Below, piece after piece: positions 17,123 to 26,690 of a DNA stretch of 39,914 nt (its first letter is position 1; every line of letters begins with the position of its first letter). The position numbers were made by a program, and so were the translations under genes. The stretch is from Treponema sp. (lineage in GTDB: Bacteria; Spirochaetota; Spirochaetia; Treponematales; Breznakiellaceae): positions 1 to 39,914 of the forward strand of contig JAISMJ010000054.1 of the NCBI GenBank assembly GCA_031276815.1. The letters are read 5' to 3'. The notes beneath the pieces were generated by a model. That model was not told the DNA's origin, searched no databases, and worked only from the letters and a program-made list of their open reading frames with translations.

Positions 17123-19534
17123 TCAGCCTAATACCACCCGCACCGTGTTTACGCTCCCCGCCGACTGCGCGGGAACGGCGCCCTGTACCGGAGAGCCGTT
17201 CAGATAACACGCTTTCACGCCCTTACTCACGCCGGCGGGATTTTCTACCGTTATCTCGTACACCGCGTCCCGCCACACGCGCCGCGCCGTGAACCCTTTC
17301 CATGCGGTGGGAATACAGGGGTCAATGACCAACGAGTCAAAATCGGGACGCAAACCAAGCATATAGCGGGTAGCGGCAAAATACGACCAGCCGCCTGAAC
17401 CGGTCATAAACGGATGACGGGCGCGTCCAAACGCCGTGTGATCCTTACCCATGACAAATTGGCACGTTGAATACGGCTCGGCTTCCCTGATTTCTATCTT
17501 GTTGTTCTGGTTGTAGGGGCAGATCGCATCGTAGAACTTCATAGCCCTATCGCCGCGCCCCAACAGAGCTTCCGCGCACCACGCCCACGGGTTCGGATGA
17601 CTGAATATCGCGCCGTTCTCTTTGACGCCCGGATACACGCGAGTCGCAAATCCGATCTCGTCGTCAACGACGGTATAGGACGGCGCGTTCAGCATGAGCC
17701 CGTATTCGGTGTACAGCCACGTGTCTACCGCATCCATAGCCTTGACGCCATGTTCGTAGGATGCCGCGCCGGATAGGACCGCCCACGTATTCGATTCCAT
17801 GAACACCTTGCCTTCCTTGTTCTCAGGCGCTCCGATTTTCCTGCCGGACGCGGTGATGCCCCGCGTATACCATTCGCCGTTCCACAACTCTCTTTCGCAC
17901 ACCGCCTTAACATGGTCCGCTAATCGCGCGTACTTTTCGGCGTCCGCGATTCTGCCCAGCCGCTTTGCCAGTTCCACGAAGTTGAGCAGCGCCCAATGGT
18001 GCAGGAAGGAAACAAGCGCGCTCTCGCCCCCGCCCAAGTTAAGACAGTCGTTCCAGTCCGCGCGCAAGCCTTTGCACACGCCGGTCTGTCCCACCTGTTC
18101 CGCGGAAAAGTCGAGTATCTTGAGCATATGTTCGTAGACCGTTCCTTTGCCCTCGTCCGCGTAGATGAACTCCTCGTCAACAAAACCAAAATCGCCGGTC
18201 TCTTTGATATACTCCACTATAGAAGGAACCAGCCACAATGCGTCATCGGCGCAGGCGTCCTCAATCCCGTGAACCATCCGGCTTTTGTCAAAATGGGGAA
18301 CCACTGTCGGCGATTTGAAGGGCGCGGGCTTCTGTTCTTCAAACCATTCGGGTTGAAACAGATGCAGCCCGTAACCTTTGGAAGTAAGCCCTTTGAGCAG
18401 CTCAATGATGCGGCTGCGGCATTTTTCCGGATTGGAGTGCGGTACGCACATGGCGTCCTGAGCCGTGTCGCGGTAGCCCAGTCCGGTTCGTCCCCCCACT
18501 TCAATAAAAGAAGCGAAGCGGGAGAACATCACGTTGATTTCGGACTGATACAGCGTCCAGATATTGACCATCGTATTCATGCCCGCGCTCGGCGTTTCAA
18601 TCTGGAGTTTGCCGAGTTTTTCGTCCCAGAAGGCGGCAAGGGACGCAAACGCCGCGTCCACAACCGTGAAATCGCCGTATTTCGCGCGGAGTTTTTTGCC
18701 GGTTTCGCGGTCGCCTTCGCCAAGCATGAACACCATGCGAAAATCGCCGCCCGCCTCAATGCTGATCTTCCGGCGTAAGCCCCCGCAGTGGTTATTGCCG
18801 AGTTCTTCGGAACCGGAACACACGCCTTTCTCCACAGCGGAGGGATTCGCTTCGGTATGATAGAGACCGAGGAACGCATCGCGGAGGCAGTCGTAATCTT
18901 CGGTTCCGCCCGCAGTCCTGCCGTTCTGATCGATATAGGTGAAGAACTGCCAGCCTTCCGGTTCATAGAAGGGGTCCATCTCAATAATGCCGTCTTTATA
19001 AGAAGAACCGCACGAATACAGGCTCATCTGGAAGTTCTTGTTATCCATCTCAATATGATGATAGGAAAACTCCATATACGAGAAGACGCTGAGATTGCGC
19101 TTCTTGCCCGAAACGTTGCGAAGCCTGACATCCCACAGCTCAAGGGCGTCATCAATGGGGATAAAAAGCGTCTGTTCTCCCGCGATGCCGTTGTACTCGC
19201 ATTGATACGTACTATACGAAAGCCCGTGCCTGCACGTATACTTCGCCTTGTCAAGTGGCTTGCCCACAGGCTGCCACGACAGCGTCCAGTATTCGCCGGT
19301 ATCGTCGTCCCGCACATACACATAATGCCCCGGTCTATCCATCGGCACTCCATTAGCGCGGAAGCGGGAAATCCTGTGATATTCAGGCGTCTTGAACCAA
19401 AGGTAGCCGCCCGCTGTATGATTAAACACGCCCGCCATGTCCCGTACGCCGATATAGTTTGTCCATGAGGTCGGTACATCAACTCTTTCGATGACGTATT
19501 CACGCTTTTCATTATCAAAATAACCGTATTTCAT
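17123..19534 (-). CDS. chbP: GH94 phosphorylase, N,N'-diacetylchitobiose phosphorylase-like
   Basis: MKYGYFDNEKREYVIERVDVPTSWTNYIG; EVGGRTGLGYRDTAQDAMCVPHSNPEK; GLRADWNDCLNLGGGES; SHPNPWAWCAEALLGRGDRAM. RBS AGGAG; ORF extends to 19618 without support. Confidence 0.88.
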   Translation of the reverse strand: MKYGYFDNEKREYVIERVDVPTSWTNYIGVRDMAGVFNHTAGGYLWFKTPEYHRISRFRANGVPMDRPGHYVYVRDDDTGEYWTLSWQPVGKPLDKAKYTCRHGLSYSTYQCEYNGIAGEQTLFIPIDDALELWDVRLRNVSGKKRNLSVFSYMEFSYHHIEMDNKNFQMSLYSCGSSYKDGIIEMDPFYEPEGWQFFTYIDQNGRTAGGTEDYDCLRDAFLGLYHTEANPSAVEKGVCSGSEELGNNHCGGLRRKISIEAGGDFRMVFMLGEGDRETGKKLRAKYGDFTVVDAAFASLAAFWDEKLGKLQIETPSAGMNTMVNIWTLYQSEINVMFSRFASFIEVGGRTGLGYRDTAQDAMCVPHSNPEKCRSRIIELLKGLTSKGYGLHLFQPEWFEEQKPAPFKSPTVVPHFDKSRMVHGIEDACADDALWLVPSIVEYIKETGDFGFVDEEFIYADEGKGTVYEHMLKILDFSAEQVGQTGVCKGLRADWNDCLNLGGGESALVSFLHHWALLNFVELAKRLGRIADAEKYARLADHVKAVCERELWNGEWYTRGITASGRKIGAPENKEGKVFMESNTWAVLSGAASYEHGVKAMDAVDTWLYTEYGLMLNAPSYTVVDDEIGFATRVYPGVKENGAIFSHPNPWAWCAEALLGRGDRAMKFYDAICPYNQNNKIEIREAEPYSTCQFVMGKDHTAFGRARHPFMTGSGGWSYFAATRYMLGLRPDFDSLVIDPCIPTAWKGFTARRVWRDAVYEITVENPAGVSKGVKACYLNGSPVQGAVPAQSAGSVNTVRVVLG

Positions 19535-19740
19535 GTAAACTCCTAAAAATAATGCTATACCCATATAATAACACTTTTTGTAATACCTTTTCAACCACTG
19601 CGGCGGATTATAAGACATCCAACAGTTTTCACGGAATTTTTCACGGGATTCCCTGCAATCGTGTTTAGTGATAGATATGTTTTACGTTTTTTTCATCTCA
19701 AAAAATTTTTCTTATATTAAGAAAAATGGTGTATTTTTCC

Positions 19741-19768
19741 TTGACATCGGTAAAATATATTATATAAT
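19741..19768 (+). promoter_or_regulatory. sigma70-type promoter of second sugar ABC operon
   Basis: TTGACA-16 nt-TATAAT. Confidence 0.75.
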
Positions 19769-19774
19769 AGTTAC

Positions 19775-19794
19775 TATACGGCGTATGCCGTATA
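19775..19794. promoter_or_regulatory. Inverted repeat at the predicted TSS (candidate operator)
   Basis: TATACGGC-gtat-GCCGTATA, 8-bp perfect arms. Confidence 0.55.
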
Positions 19795-19815
19795 TATATA
19801 TTTTAGGAGGAACTA

Positions 19816-21186
19816 ATGAAGAAATTTGTTCTTACTTGTTTTATCTTCACGGCGGTTTTTGCGGTCGTGATTACAGGATGCCAGAAGAAGGCGGCGCCTG
19901 TTGCTGGTAGCGCTGAACAGGCGGCGCCAAGCGTCGTTACGCTCAAGGTATTGAATTACTTTGATATGACATCGCCTAATGCTATTACTAGCGATCAAGA
20001 GGTGTGGGAGAAGTTTAAAACCGCTCATCCAAACATCAAGATCGAGCGCGAAGACCTGTACAATGATCCTTTCCACAATAAAGTTGAAGCGTATGCCGCT
20101 TCCGGCAATCTGCCCGACGTCATGTACGCATGGCCATCAGGACGTTCAACGACCCTGTATGCCAACCGCCTGCTGAAAGACCTTACCCCGCTCATCCAAA
20201 AAGACAGTCTGGCTGCGTCGTACCGCCCCTTGGCGTTGGATCCGTCCCAGTTCGCAGGCAACTATGTGGGTATTCTTAGTGTGGGACTCACATCCACCCA
20301 TGCTTTCTATGTGAACAACGCCGTACTGAGAGATGCGGGACTTACTCCTGCCAAGACCTATGCTGAACTCGTGGCGCAGGTTCCTGTTCTCAAGGCGAAG
20401 GGATATGAAACCGTCCTCATGGCTAACGCAGATACGTGGGTTATGCAGTCTTGTCTCTTCTCCCTCATTGCCGGACGTTTCGGCGGCGAAGACTGGCACC
20501 AGAAAATACTTAGTGGACAGACGAAGTTCACGGATCCTGATTTCATAGCAGCCCTTAACTTCGTAAAGAAGCTGTATGATGACGGCGTCCTCTCCAAAAG
20601 CTCCCTTAGTACCGGCTACGGTGAAATTCCCGGTTTGTTCGCCAATAATAAAGGCGCATACCTCATTGACGGCGACTGGCGCGTCGGCGCGTTTACCACA
20701 GATAAGTCCAGCGGACAGGCGCTTATTTCCCCGGAGAATCAGAACGACATATCCCTCACCGTATTCCCCGATATTGAAGGCGCGAAACTCAACAGATCCA
20801 CTTCCGGTGTCCTCGCAACTGGCTGGGGCATCAGAGCGGACATTCCTGAAGGTTCCGAATTGGAAGCAGCGGCGTGGGAACTGGTGAAATGGCTTGTGGG
20901 GAAAGAGGTTCAAACCTTCCAGGTTGAAACCGGCGCTGTTTCTTCACCCAGCCGCACCGACATTGATACTGCAAGCCTCCCGCTTGAACCCATGCAGAAG
21001 GCGATCATAGCGCTGCCGGCTCAATACGATGTTTCTACAGCCGTTATAGACGGCGTGTTCGCGGGGGACGTCTATACCCCGCTCAACGATGGTCTGCAGG
21101 CTATCGGTATGGGAACTCAGTCTCCGGAAGAGGTTGCCCAAGCCACGCAGAATGCATTTGACGCATGGAAAGCAGCCGGCAACTAA
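19816..21186 (+). CDS. Sugar ABC transporter substrate-binding lipoprotein (family 1)
   Basis: Lipobox VITGC; VWEKFKTAHPNIKIEREDLYNDPFHNKVEAYAASGNLPDVMYAW; AGGAGG RBS. Confidence 0.93.
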   Translation: MKKFVLTCFIFTAVFAVVITGCQKKAAPVAGSAEQAAPSVVTLKVLNYFDMTSPNAITSDQEVWEKFKTAHPNIKIEREDLYNDPFHNKVEAYAASGNLPDVMYAWPSGRSTTLYANRLLKDLTPLIQKDSLAASYRPLALDPSQFAGNYVGILSVGLTSTHAFYVNNAVLRDAGLTPAKTYAELVAQVPVLKAKGYETVLMANADTWVMQSCLFSLIAGRFGGEDWHQKILSGQTKFTDPDFIAALNFVKKLYDDGVLSKSSLSTGYGEIPGLFANNKGAYLIDGDWRVGAFTTDKSSGQALISPENQNDISLTVFPDIEGAKLNRSTSGVLATGWGIRADIPEGSELEAAAWELVKWLVGKEVQTFQVETGAVSSPSRTDIDTASLPLEPMQKAIIALPAQYDVSTAVIDGVFAGDVYTPLNDGLQAIGMGTQSPEEVAQATQNAFDAWKAAGN

Positions 21187-21237
21187 CATTTTTGTTACAT
21201 GGAGTGAATGAGTTGTTGTTTAGTCATAATTGACGGG

Positions 21238-21266
21238 AGCCGCCCCTTAAAAGGGCGGCTTTTTTA
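21238..21266 (+). terminator. Intrinsic terminator between binding-protein and permease genes
   Basis: AGCCGCCC-cttaaaa-GGGCGGCT-tttttt. Confidence 0.92.
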
Positions 21267-21389
21267 TCAAAGATCGGCGTCTATTCATCAAATCTTGCCG
21301 TAATGATAGCGGGTTGTAACAGTAGTGATATATGACCCAGATGTCGGTTGGAATATCTATAGAAATATGTTATAAAAACAAGCAAAAAT

Positions 21390-21418
21390 TTGACACAAAG
21401 AAAATTCAGATTTATCAT
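21390..21418 (+). promoter_or_regulatory. Putative independent promoter of permease genes
   Basis: TTGACA-17 nt-TATCAT. Confidence 0.6.
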
Positions 21419-21506
21419 TTAAGAGCATGGTATTACGATAGTAACGCGCCGGTGTTTAATATCGGTTATAGATACTATAATAACTAATACCATGAGGAGG
21501 TTACTA

Positions 21507-22424
21507 ATGAGTGCAGGAAGGCAAGCCCTTACATCACGGGGCGAACAGACTTTTGCATACATGGTTTTGGTCATACCAGCGGTATTGATCTATTGCTTAG
21601 TAGTCGCTTTTCCGACAGTGTTTTCTGTCGCGATTAGTTTGTCAGACTATAAAGGCGGCAAGATATTCGGTAACACGAACGTTCATTTTGCAGGGTTGAA
21701 TAGCTATATAAAAGTGTTTACCTATCCGGGCGGACCGTTTTATATTGCCTTAAAAAACAACTTACTCATTGTTGCGATGTCGGTTTTCGGACAGATTCCG
21801 CTTGGATTTATCCTTGCATATATTCTGTCGCGTAAGTTAATTAAAGGGGTGGATTTTTTCCAAACGGTTATTTATCTTCCCAATGTCATAACGCCCGTTA
21901 TTATCGGTATCCTGTTCAAGAGTCTGTATCAAGGCAATAATAGCTTATATATGGAAATCATGAGAATGTTCAAACCGGGCGCGGAATTTACCTTGAGCAG
22001 CCAGCCAATGATTGCCGTTCTTTTGGTTATGTTGTGGATGTATACTGGTATGTACGTGATCATCTTTCTGGCGAATATCCAGCGGATTGATGTATCTATC
22101 ATTGAAGCCTCTAAGATAGACGGCGCAACCGAAGGACAAGCTCTGTGGCACATTATTCTGCCGGCTCTGTCGGGAGTTATCGTTACCAGCGCAATTCTTG
22201 CCATTTCCGGTTCGTTAAAATCTTTCGATTTGTTATACGTTATGACAGGAGGCGGTCCCGCGGGACAGACCAGTGTGCTTTCTTTGTTTATGTTTGATCG
22301 GGCATTCAAGACAAGCCCGGATTATCCGCTAGCAAACGCCATTTCTACGATCATGGTTATTATCAGTTTCCTACTGATCGGTATAACCCAGCTCGCGGAA
22401 AAGAAATTCGGCGGAAAGGAGTAA
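21507..22424 (+). CDS. Sugar ABC transporter permease (MalF-like); ORF opens at 21492
   Basis: EAA loop IEASKIDGATEGQALWHIILPALSGVIVT; AGGAGG RBS before ATG 21507. Confidence 0.93.
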   Translation: MSAGRQALTSRGEQTFAYMVLVIPAVLIYCLVVAFPTVFSVAISLSDYKGGKIFGNTNVHFAGLNSYIKVFTYPGGPFYIALKNNLLIVAMSVFGQIPLGFILAYILSRKLIKGVDFFQTVIYLPNVITPVIIGILFKSLYQGNNSLYMEIMRMFKPGAEFTLSSQPMIAVLLVMLWMYTGMYVIIFLANIQRIDVSIIEASKIDGATEGQALWHIILPALSGVIVTSAILAISGSLKSFDLLYVMTGGGPAGQTSVLSLFMFDRAFKTSPDYPLANAISTIMVIISFLLIGITQLAEKKFGGKE

Positions 22425-22427
22425 ATT

Positions 22428-23315
22428 ATGGACGTACGTAAAACTGACCTACCGGCAAAAATTGCTATCTATTTTGTAATGGCTATTTTCACAGTACTGG
22501 CTATTTATCCTCTGCTGTGGATGTTCATGCAATCGTTTAAGACCACACAGGAATTCATGATCAGTAAAATCAGCTTGCCGGTGAATCCCTTCCAAGCGGC
22601 GTTCCGGGGTAATCCTGACGTAGAGATGTGGCAGGGAAACTACCCTTATGCGTGGAGATACGGACATTTTGAAGTTTTGCTTGTCAACAGCATCTTCTAT
22701 ACGGCGGTCACCGTTTTATCCGTGGTAGTTCTCAGTGCTATGGCAGGTTTTGCATTCTCAAAAATACCGAGCAAGACGACACCCGGTCTGTTCGGCATCT
22801 TCATTATCGGAATTCTGCTTACCCTGCAATCCATCATGGTACCTCTCTTTCTCATGGTAAACGCAGTGGGTCTCTATAATACCCGTTTAGGCATACTTAT
22901 TCCGTATGTAGCATTAGGACTGCCGATGGGCGTGTATCTCTCTACGGACTTTATGAAGAGCGTACCAGACGCACTGATTGAATCAGCGCGTATTGACGGA
23001 GCAAAATACCTCAAGATTTTCGGCAGCCTTATTTTCCCGATGGTGGCGCCTGTCGCCATGACCATCGCGATACTTACCTTCTCCGGTACGTGGAATGAAT
23101 TCATGCTTATCAACATTCTGGCATCTTCGGGTAACGGTTGGGCTAATATCAAGTCGTTGCCGGTCGGTATCAACATGTTCTCCGGTTCGTTGGCATCCGA
23201 CTTTGGGAAACAATTCGCCGCACTCACTATCGGCGCAATTCCAATGATTGCCTTCTACCTCGTGTTCCGTAAACAGATCACCAAGGGTGTTGCCGCAGGT
23301 GCGGTTAAGGGTTAA
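22428..23315 (+). CDS. Sugar ABC transporter permease (MalG-like)
   Basis: EAA loop IESARIDGAKYLKIFGSLIFPMVAPVAMT. Confidence 0.93.
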   Translation: MDVRKTDLPAKIAIYFVMAIFTVLAIYPLLWMFMQSFKTTQEFMISKISLPVNPFQAAFRGNPDVEMWQGNYPYAWRYGHFEVLLVNSIFYTAVTVLSVVVLSAMAGFAFSKIPSKTTPGLFGIFIIGILLTLQSIMVPLFLMVNAVGLYNTRLGILIPYVALGLPMGVYLSTDFMKSVPDALIESARIDGAKYLKIFGSLIFPMVAPVAMTIAILTFSGTWNEFMLINILASSGNGWANIKSLPVGINMFSGSLASDFGKQFAALTIGAIPMIAFYLVFRKQITKGVAAGAVKG

Positions 23316-23941
23316 TGGTTACAAGTACCATACGGGGAGCGGAATTATCCGATCTCCCCTATTGCTATGAAATTTGTGTAAAGACCGGAGACGCAGGAAA
23401 AGACGCTTCCGGTCTTTTTTATGATCCCTATGTTATTGGGCAGTACTATGCCGCCCCATATTTGTTTTTTGAACGCGACTTATGCTTTGTCGCCGAATTG
23501 AATGGTATTCCACAGGGCTACATTATCGGCGTTTCAGATACGCATGCGTTCAACGGGTGGCTTGAATCTGACTGGCTCCCCCCGCTACAGAAGCGCTACC
23601 GGAACTATCCGCTTGAAAACATAAAAACAGACGCCGAAAGAAACGCTATCGCTCTTTTTTACAAAAATCTCAATGCATCCAAAAAAGACGAAGATTCCCT
23701 TTACAAGACCTATCCCGCGCATCTGCATATCGATCTGCTACCTTCTTTACAGGGACAAGGACAAGGCAGGGCGCTCTTGGAAACGTTGTTTGCAGCGCTT
23801 GCAAAGAAAAACGTACATGCTGTCCACCTTGGTGTAAGCGGAACAAATACCAGCGCACTAGCTTTTTACAGAAAAATGGGCTTTACCCCTGTGAAAGAGA
23901 CGGATTGGGGGGTGATAATGGGCGTTCATATAAAACAATGA
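23315..23941 (+). CDS. GNAT acetyltransferase, resembling bacterial relatives of the O-GlcNAcase acetyltransferase-like domain
   Basis: YPAHLHIDLLPSLQGQGQGRALLETLFAAL...HLGVSGTNTSALAFYRKMGF; start overlaps the permease stop (TAATG). Confidence 0.85.
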   Translation: MVTSTIRGAELSDLPYCYEICVKTGDAGKDASGLFYDPYVIGQYYAAPYLFFERDLCFVAELNGIPQGYIIGVSDTHAFNGWLESDWLPPLQKRYRNYPLENIKTDAERNAIALFYKNLNASKKDEDSLYKTYPAHLHIDLLPSLQGQGQGRALLETLFAALAKKNVHAVHLGVSGTNTSALAFYRKMGFTPVKETDWGVIMGVHIKQ

Positions 23942-23981
23942 GCGCATCGTAACTATACGCTTTGTATAGTAAAAAAGCGCT
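23941..23981. other. Nested inverted repeat between convergent genes
   Basis: AGCGC-atcgta-ACTATAC-gcttt-GTATAGT-aaaaaa-GCGCT. Confidence 0.55.
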
Positions 23982-23988
23982 TAACTGT

Positions 23989-25020
23989 CTACCTTTTTAT
24001 CTCTGCAATCGCCTTTTCCCGCGCCGTTATAATCGTATCGCACCATTCGTCAAATTCGGGGTCTTCAATCTGATATTCCTTGTGGGTTAGCACGTGGTTA
24101 ATCGTGTGGCGTATGCCCTGATCGAAGCGTACCCGCGCCATAAAGCCCGGTACAAGTCGCTTAAGTTTTGTATTGTCGAACACTACGGAATTAGCTTTGT
24201 CGCCGATAAGACCGCCTTCAAAGTTGTACTGTCCGGATGCCGCAAGAAACTCGCTGGAAACATGTACCGCTTTCAAGGGCTTACCGAGCGCTTGGGCGAT
24301 AGCGGCGTAAATCTGATTCCACGTAAGGGTTTCATCTGATGTTATCTGAACGGCTTCACCTATGGCGTGAATATTACCCATAAGCCCGATAAAGGCGTTG
24401 GCAAAGTCGCTGTTATGCGTCATGGTCCACAAGCTTGTACCGTCTCCGTGAATGATGACCGGCTTGCCGTCCAAGATGCGTTTTATCACCTGCCAACTGC
24501 CGTTTCTGCCGTGAACGCCGAGCGGTACACTGCGTTCATCGTAGGTGTGGCTGGGGCGTACGATGGTGATGGGAAAACCCTGCTCCCTGTACATCTTCAG
24601 CAGAAACTCCTCACATTCGATCTTGTTGCGAGAATATTCCCAAAACGGGTTTGCAAGCGGAGTCGCTTCGCTTATGCGGTAATCGGATGCAGGTTTCTGA
24701 TATGCGGATGCCGAACTGATAAACAGATATTGCTTTATCGTATCTTTAAGCAAACGGAAGTCTCGTTCAACCTGTTCGGGACCAAATGCAATGAAATCGG
24801 CTGCGACATCAAAAGTAAGATCGCGTAATTTTGCCGCTGCATCAGCTTCATCATTGATATCGCAGCGTATCTCGATCAGTTTGCCGCTGGTCTCATACTC
24901 ACTCAATAGCGCGTTACGGTTACCGCGGTTGAGCAGGTACAGTTCCCAGCCCTGCTCCAGAAGTTTTTTTGAAATAGCGGTACTGATGGTACCAGTACCG
25001 CCGATGAATAACGCCTTCAT
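23989..25020 (-). CDS. NAD-dependent epimerase/dehydratase family protein (extended SDR)
   Basis: MKALFIGGTGTISTAISKKLLEQGWELYLLNRG; YLFISSASAYQKP; YSRNKIECEEFL. Confidence 0.88.
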   Translation of the reverse strand: MKALFIGGTGTISTAISKKLLEQGWELYLLNRGNRNALLSEYETSGKLIEIRCDINDEADAAAKLRDLTFDVAADFIAFGPEQVERDFRLLKDTIKQYLFISSASAYQKPASDYRISEATPLANPFWEYSRNKIECEEFLLKMYREQGFPITIVRPSHTYDERSVPLGVHGRNGSWQVIKRILDGKPVIIHGDGTSLWTMTHNSDFANAFIGLMGNIHAIGEAVQITSDETLTWNQIYAAIAQALGKPLKAVHVSSEFLAASGQYNFEGGLIGDKANSVVFDNTKLKRLVPGFMARVRFDQGIRHTINHVLTHKEYQIEDPEFDEWCDTIITAREKAIAEIKR

Positions 25021-25227
25021 AGTGTTCTCCTTTATACCAAGTATATACCTATTTCATTATCACTGTCAACATGGTAGGCTCTGTCTATAGCCGAAGGAAA
25101 AATGGGGTAACAAAAAAAACGGTTCTCTACGACTAAATAGGCGCACTAGGCGATGCCTGATGCGCTCATCATCACGGAAAGCGCATCGCTCATCTTCCAT
25201 AACACCGCTCATGTTTTACCGTCATGA

Positions 25228-25803
25228 TTACAGTGTTTCATGCAGTTTCTCTAGTAGCCACACGATATTCTCACCAAGTCTCCGCATGGTTTTCATCCCT
25301 TCATCATCTTTTTCCGCATCTCCGGGATTACATGCAAGGCTCATATTCAGATACGTTGAACCTGGCACGATCATATCGTTGATAAGGAAAAAGCGCTGCA
25401 TCGAATCCAGTGTGGTAATGCCGCCGGCACGCCGTACTGCGCTTACCCCAACCGCGACTTTTCGGCTGAATGAAAAACCATCGGCGCGTGAAATATAGCC
25501 GGTACGGTCAATGACGGATTTGATTTCCGAGCTTATATCAAAGAAATACGTCGGGGAACCGAGTGCTATCGCATCCGCAGCTTTCATCTTGGGATAGAGT
25601 TCATTGATCCAGTCGTCAATGGCGCACCGCCCTTTGTTTTGCCGACAGCCCGCGCATCCGCGGCAGCCATGCACATCCCTGCCCCCGGCTTGATACAATT
25701 CCGTTTCAAGTCCCGCCTTCTCACATACTTCCAATACCGTGGTAAGCAATGTTGCGGTATTGCCATTTTTACGCGGACTTCCATTAATCGCCAGAACCTT
25801 CAT
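25228..25803 (-). CDS. NADPH-dependent FMN reductase / flavodoxin-family (iron-sulfur flavoprotein-like) protein
   Basis: MKVLAINGSPRKNGNTATLLTTVLEVCEKAGLETELYQ; Cys-rich CRGCAGCRQNKGRCAIDD; ADAIALGSPTYFFDIS. Confidence 0.9.
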   Translation of the reverse strand: MKVLAINGSPRKNGNTATLLTTVLEVCEKAGLETELYQAGGRDVHGCRGCAGCRQNKGRCAIDDWINELYPKMKAADAIALGSPTYFFDISSEIKSVIDRTGYISRADGFSFSRKVAVGVSAVRRAGGITTLDSMQRFFLINDMIVPGSTYLNMSLACNPGDAEKDDEGMKTMRRLGENIVWLLEKLHETL

Positions 25804-25985
25804 AACGATCCTCCTTACGGTGGAACCACCGTATATAGTAATCGTCTCTAGTATATATCCGATTATCCGATATATTCAAGGTGAACATGGTGAACATAGT
25901 TGATTGCTGTAGTAGGGGAACTGCAAAAAGCGGAGATGAACACGAAGTTCCATTTTTTTTCACACAACCCTATATAGGCGCCCTT

Positions 25986-26690
25986 TCAGCCGCCGAGGTA
26001 TGCGGCTCTTACCGCTTCATCACGCCGGAGGTCTGCGGCGTTGCCGGTTTTGCTCACGACGCCCGTTTCAAGAATGTAGGCGCGCGATGCGATGGCAAGC
26101 GCTTTGAATGCGTTCTGTTCAACCAGTAAAATAGTCGCGCCCGCCCGATTGATTCGTGTAATAATAGAGAATATTTCGTCAACCAAGATGGGAGACAAGC
26201 CCATAGAGGGTTCGTCTAAAAGGAGGAGGCGCGGAGCGGACATGAGCGCCCTGCCCATTGCCAGCATCTGCTGTTCGCCGCCGGAAAGCGTGCCTGCGCG
26301 CTGGTTGATCCGTTCTTTCAAGCGGGGAAAAAGGTCGTACACCATGTCGCGGTCACGCGCAATGCCCGCGTGGTCGCGGCGGGTGTATGCGCCCATCTCA
26401 AGATTGACCTTAACGGAGAGGTTGGCGAATATGCGTCGTCCTTCTGGCACTTGAACAAGACCTAATTTCACGATACGGTCGGGCGGCAGGGCGGTAACGT
26501 CACGTCCGTCGAAAACAACGGACCCGCCGGTTTTCCTGATGATATTGGACACGGCGTGCAGGGTCGTTGTCTTTCCCGCGCCGTTTGAACCGATGAGCGT
26601 AATGATCTCGCCCTTTTCAACATGAAAGGAAATATTCTGCACCGCTCTAACCGCCCCGTAATGTACTATCAAATTATCGACGTTCAGCAT
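25986..26690 (-). CDS. livF: Branched-chain amino acid ABC transporter ATP-binding protein
   Basis: Walker A GSNGAGKTT, signature LSGGEQQMLAMGRALM, LLLLDEPSMGLSP. Confidence 0.94.
   Translation of the reverse strand: MLNVDNLIVHYGAVRAVQNISFHVEKGEIITLIGSNGAGKTTTLHAVSNIIRKTGGSVVFDGRDVTALPPDRIVKLGLVQVPEGRRIFANLSVKVNLEMGAYTRRDHAGIARDRDMVYDLFPRLKERINQRAGTLSGGEQQMLAMGRALMSAPRLLLLDEPSMGLSPILVDEIFSIITRINRAGATILLVEQNAFKALAIASRAYILETGVVSKTGNAADLRRDEAVRAAYLGG

Noticed and set aside
17996-18778. 260-aa + strand ORF inside the GH94 gene
   Set aside because: Antisense to a strongly conserved enzyme; no RBS or family features.
19535-19618. N-terminal extension MSYNPPQWLKRYYKKCYYMGIALFLGVY of the GH94 ORF
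   Set aside because: The start at 19534 has AGGAG and matches the usual MKYGYFDN N-terminus; the extension overlaps the likely promoter.
20146-20913. 255-aa minus-strand ORF inside the sugar-binding protein gene
   Set aside because: Antisense to a clear family-1 binding protein; no recognisable protein.
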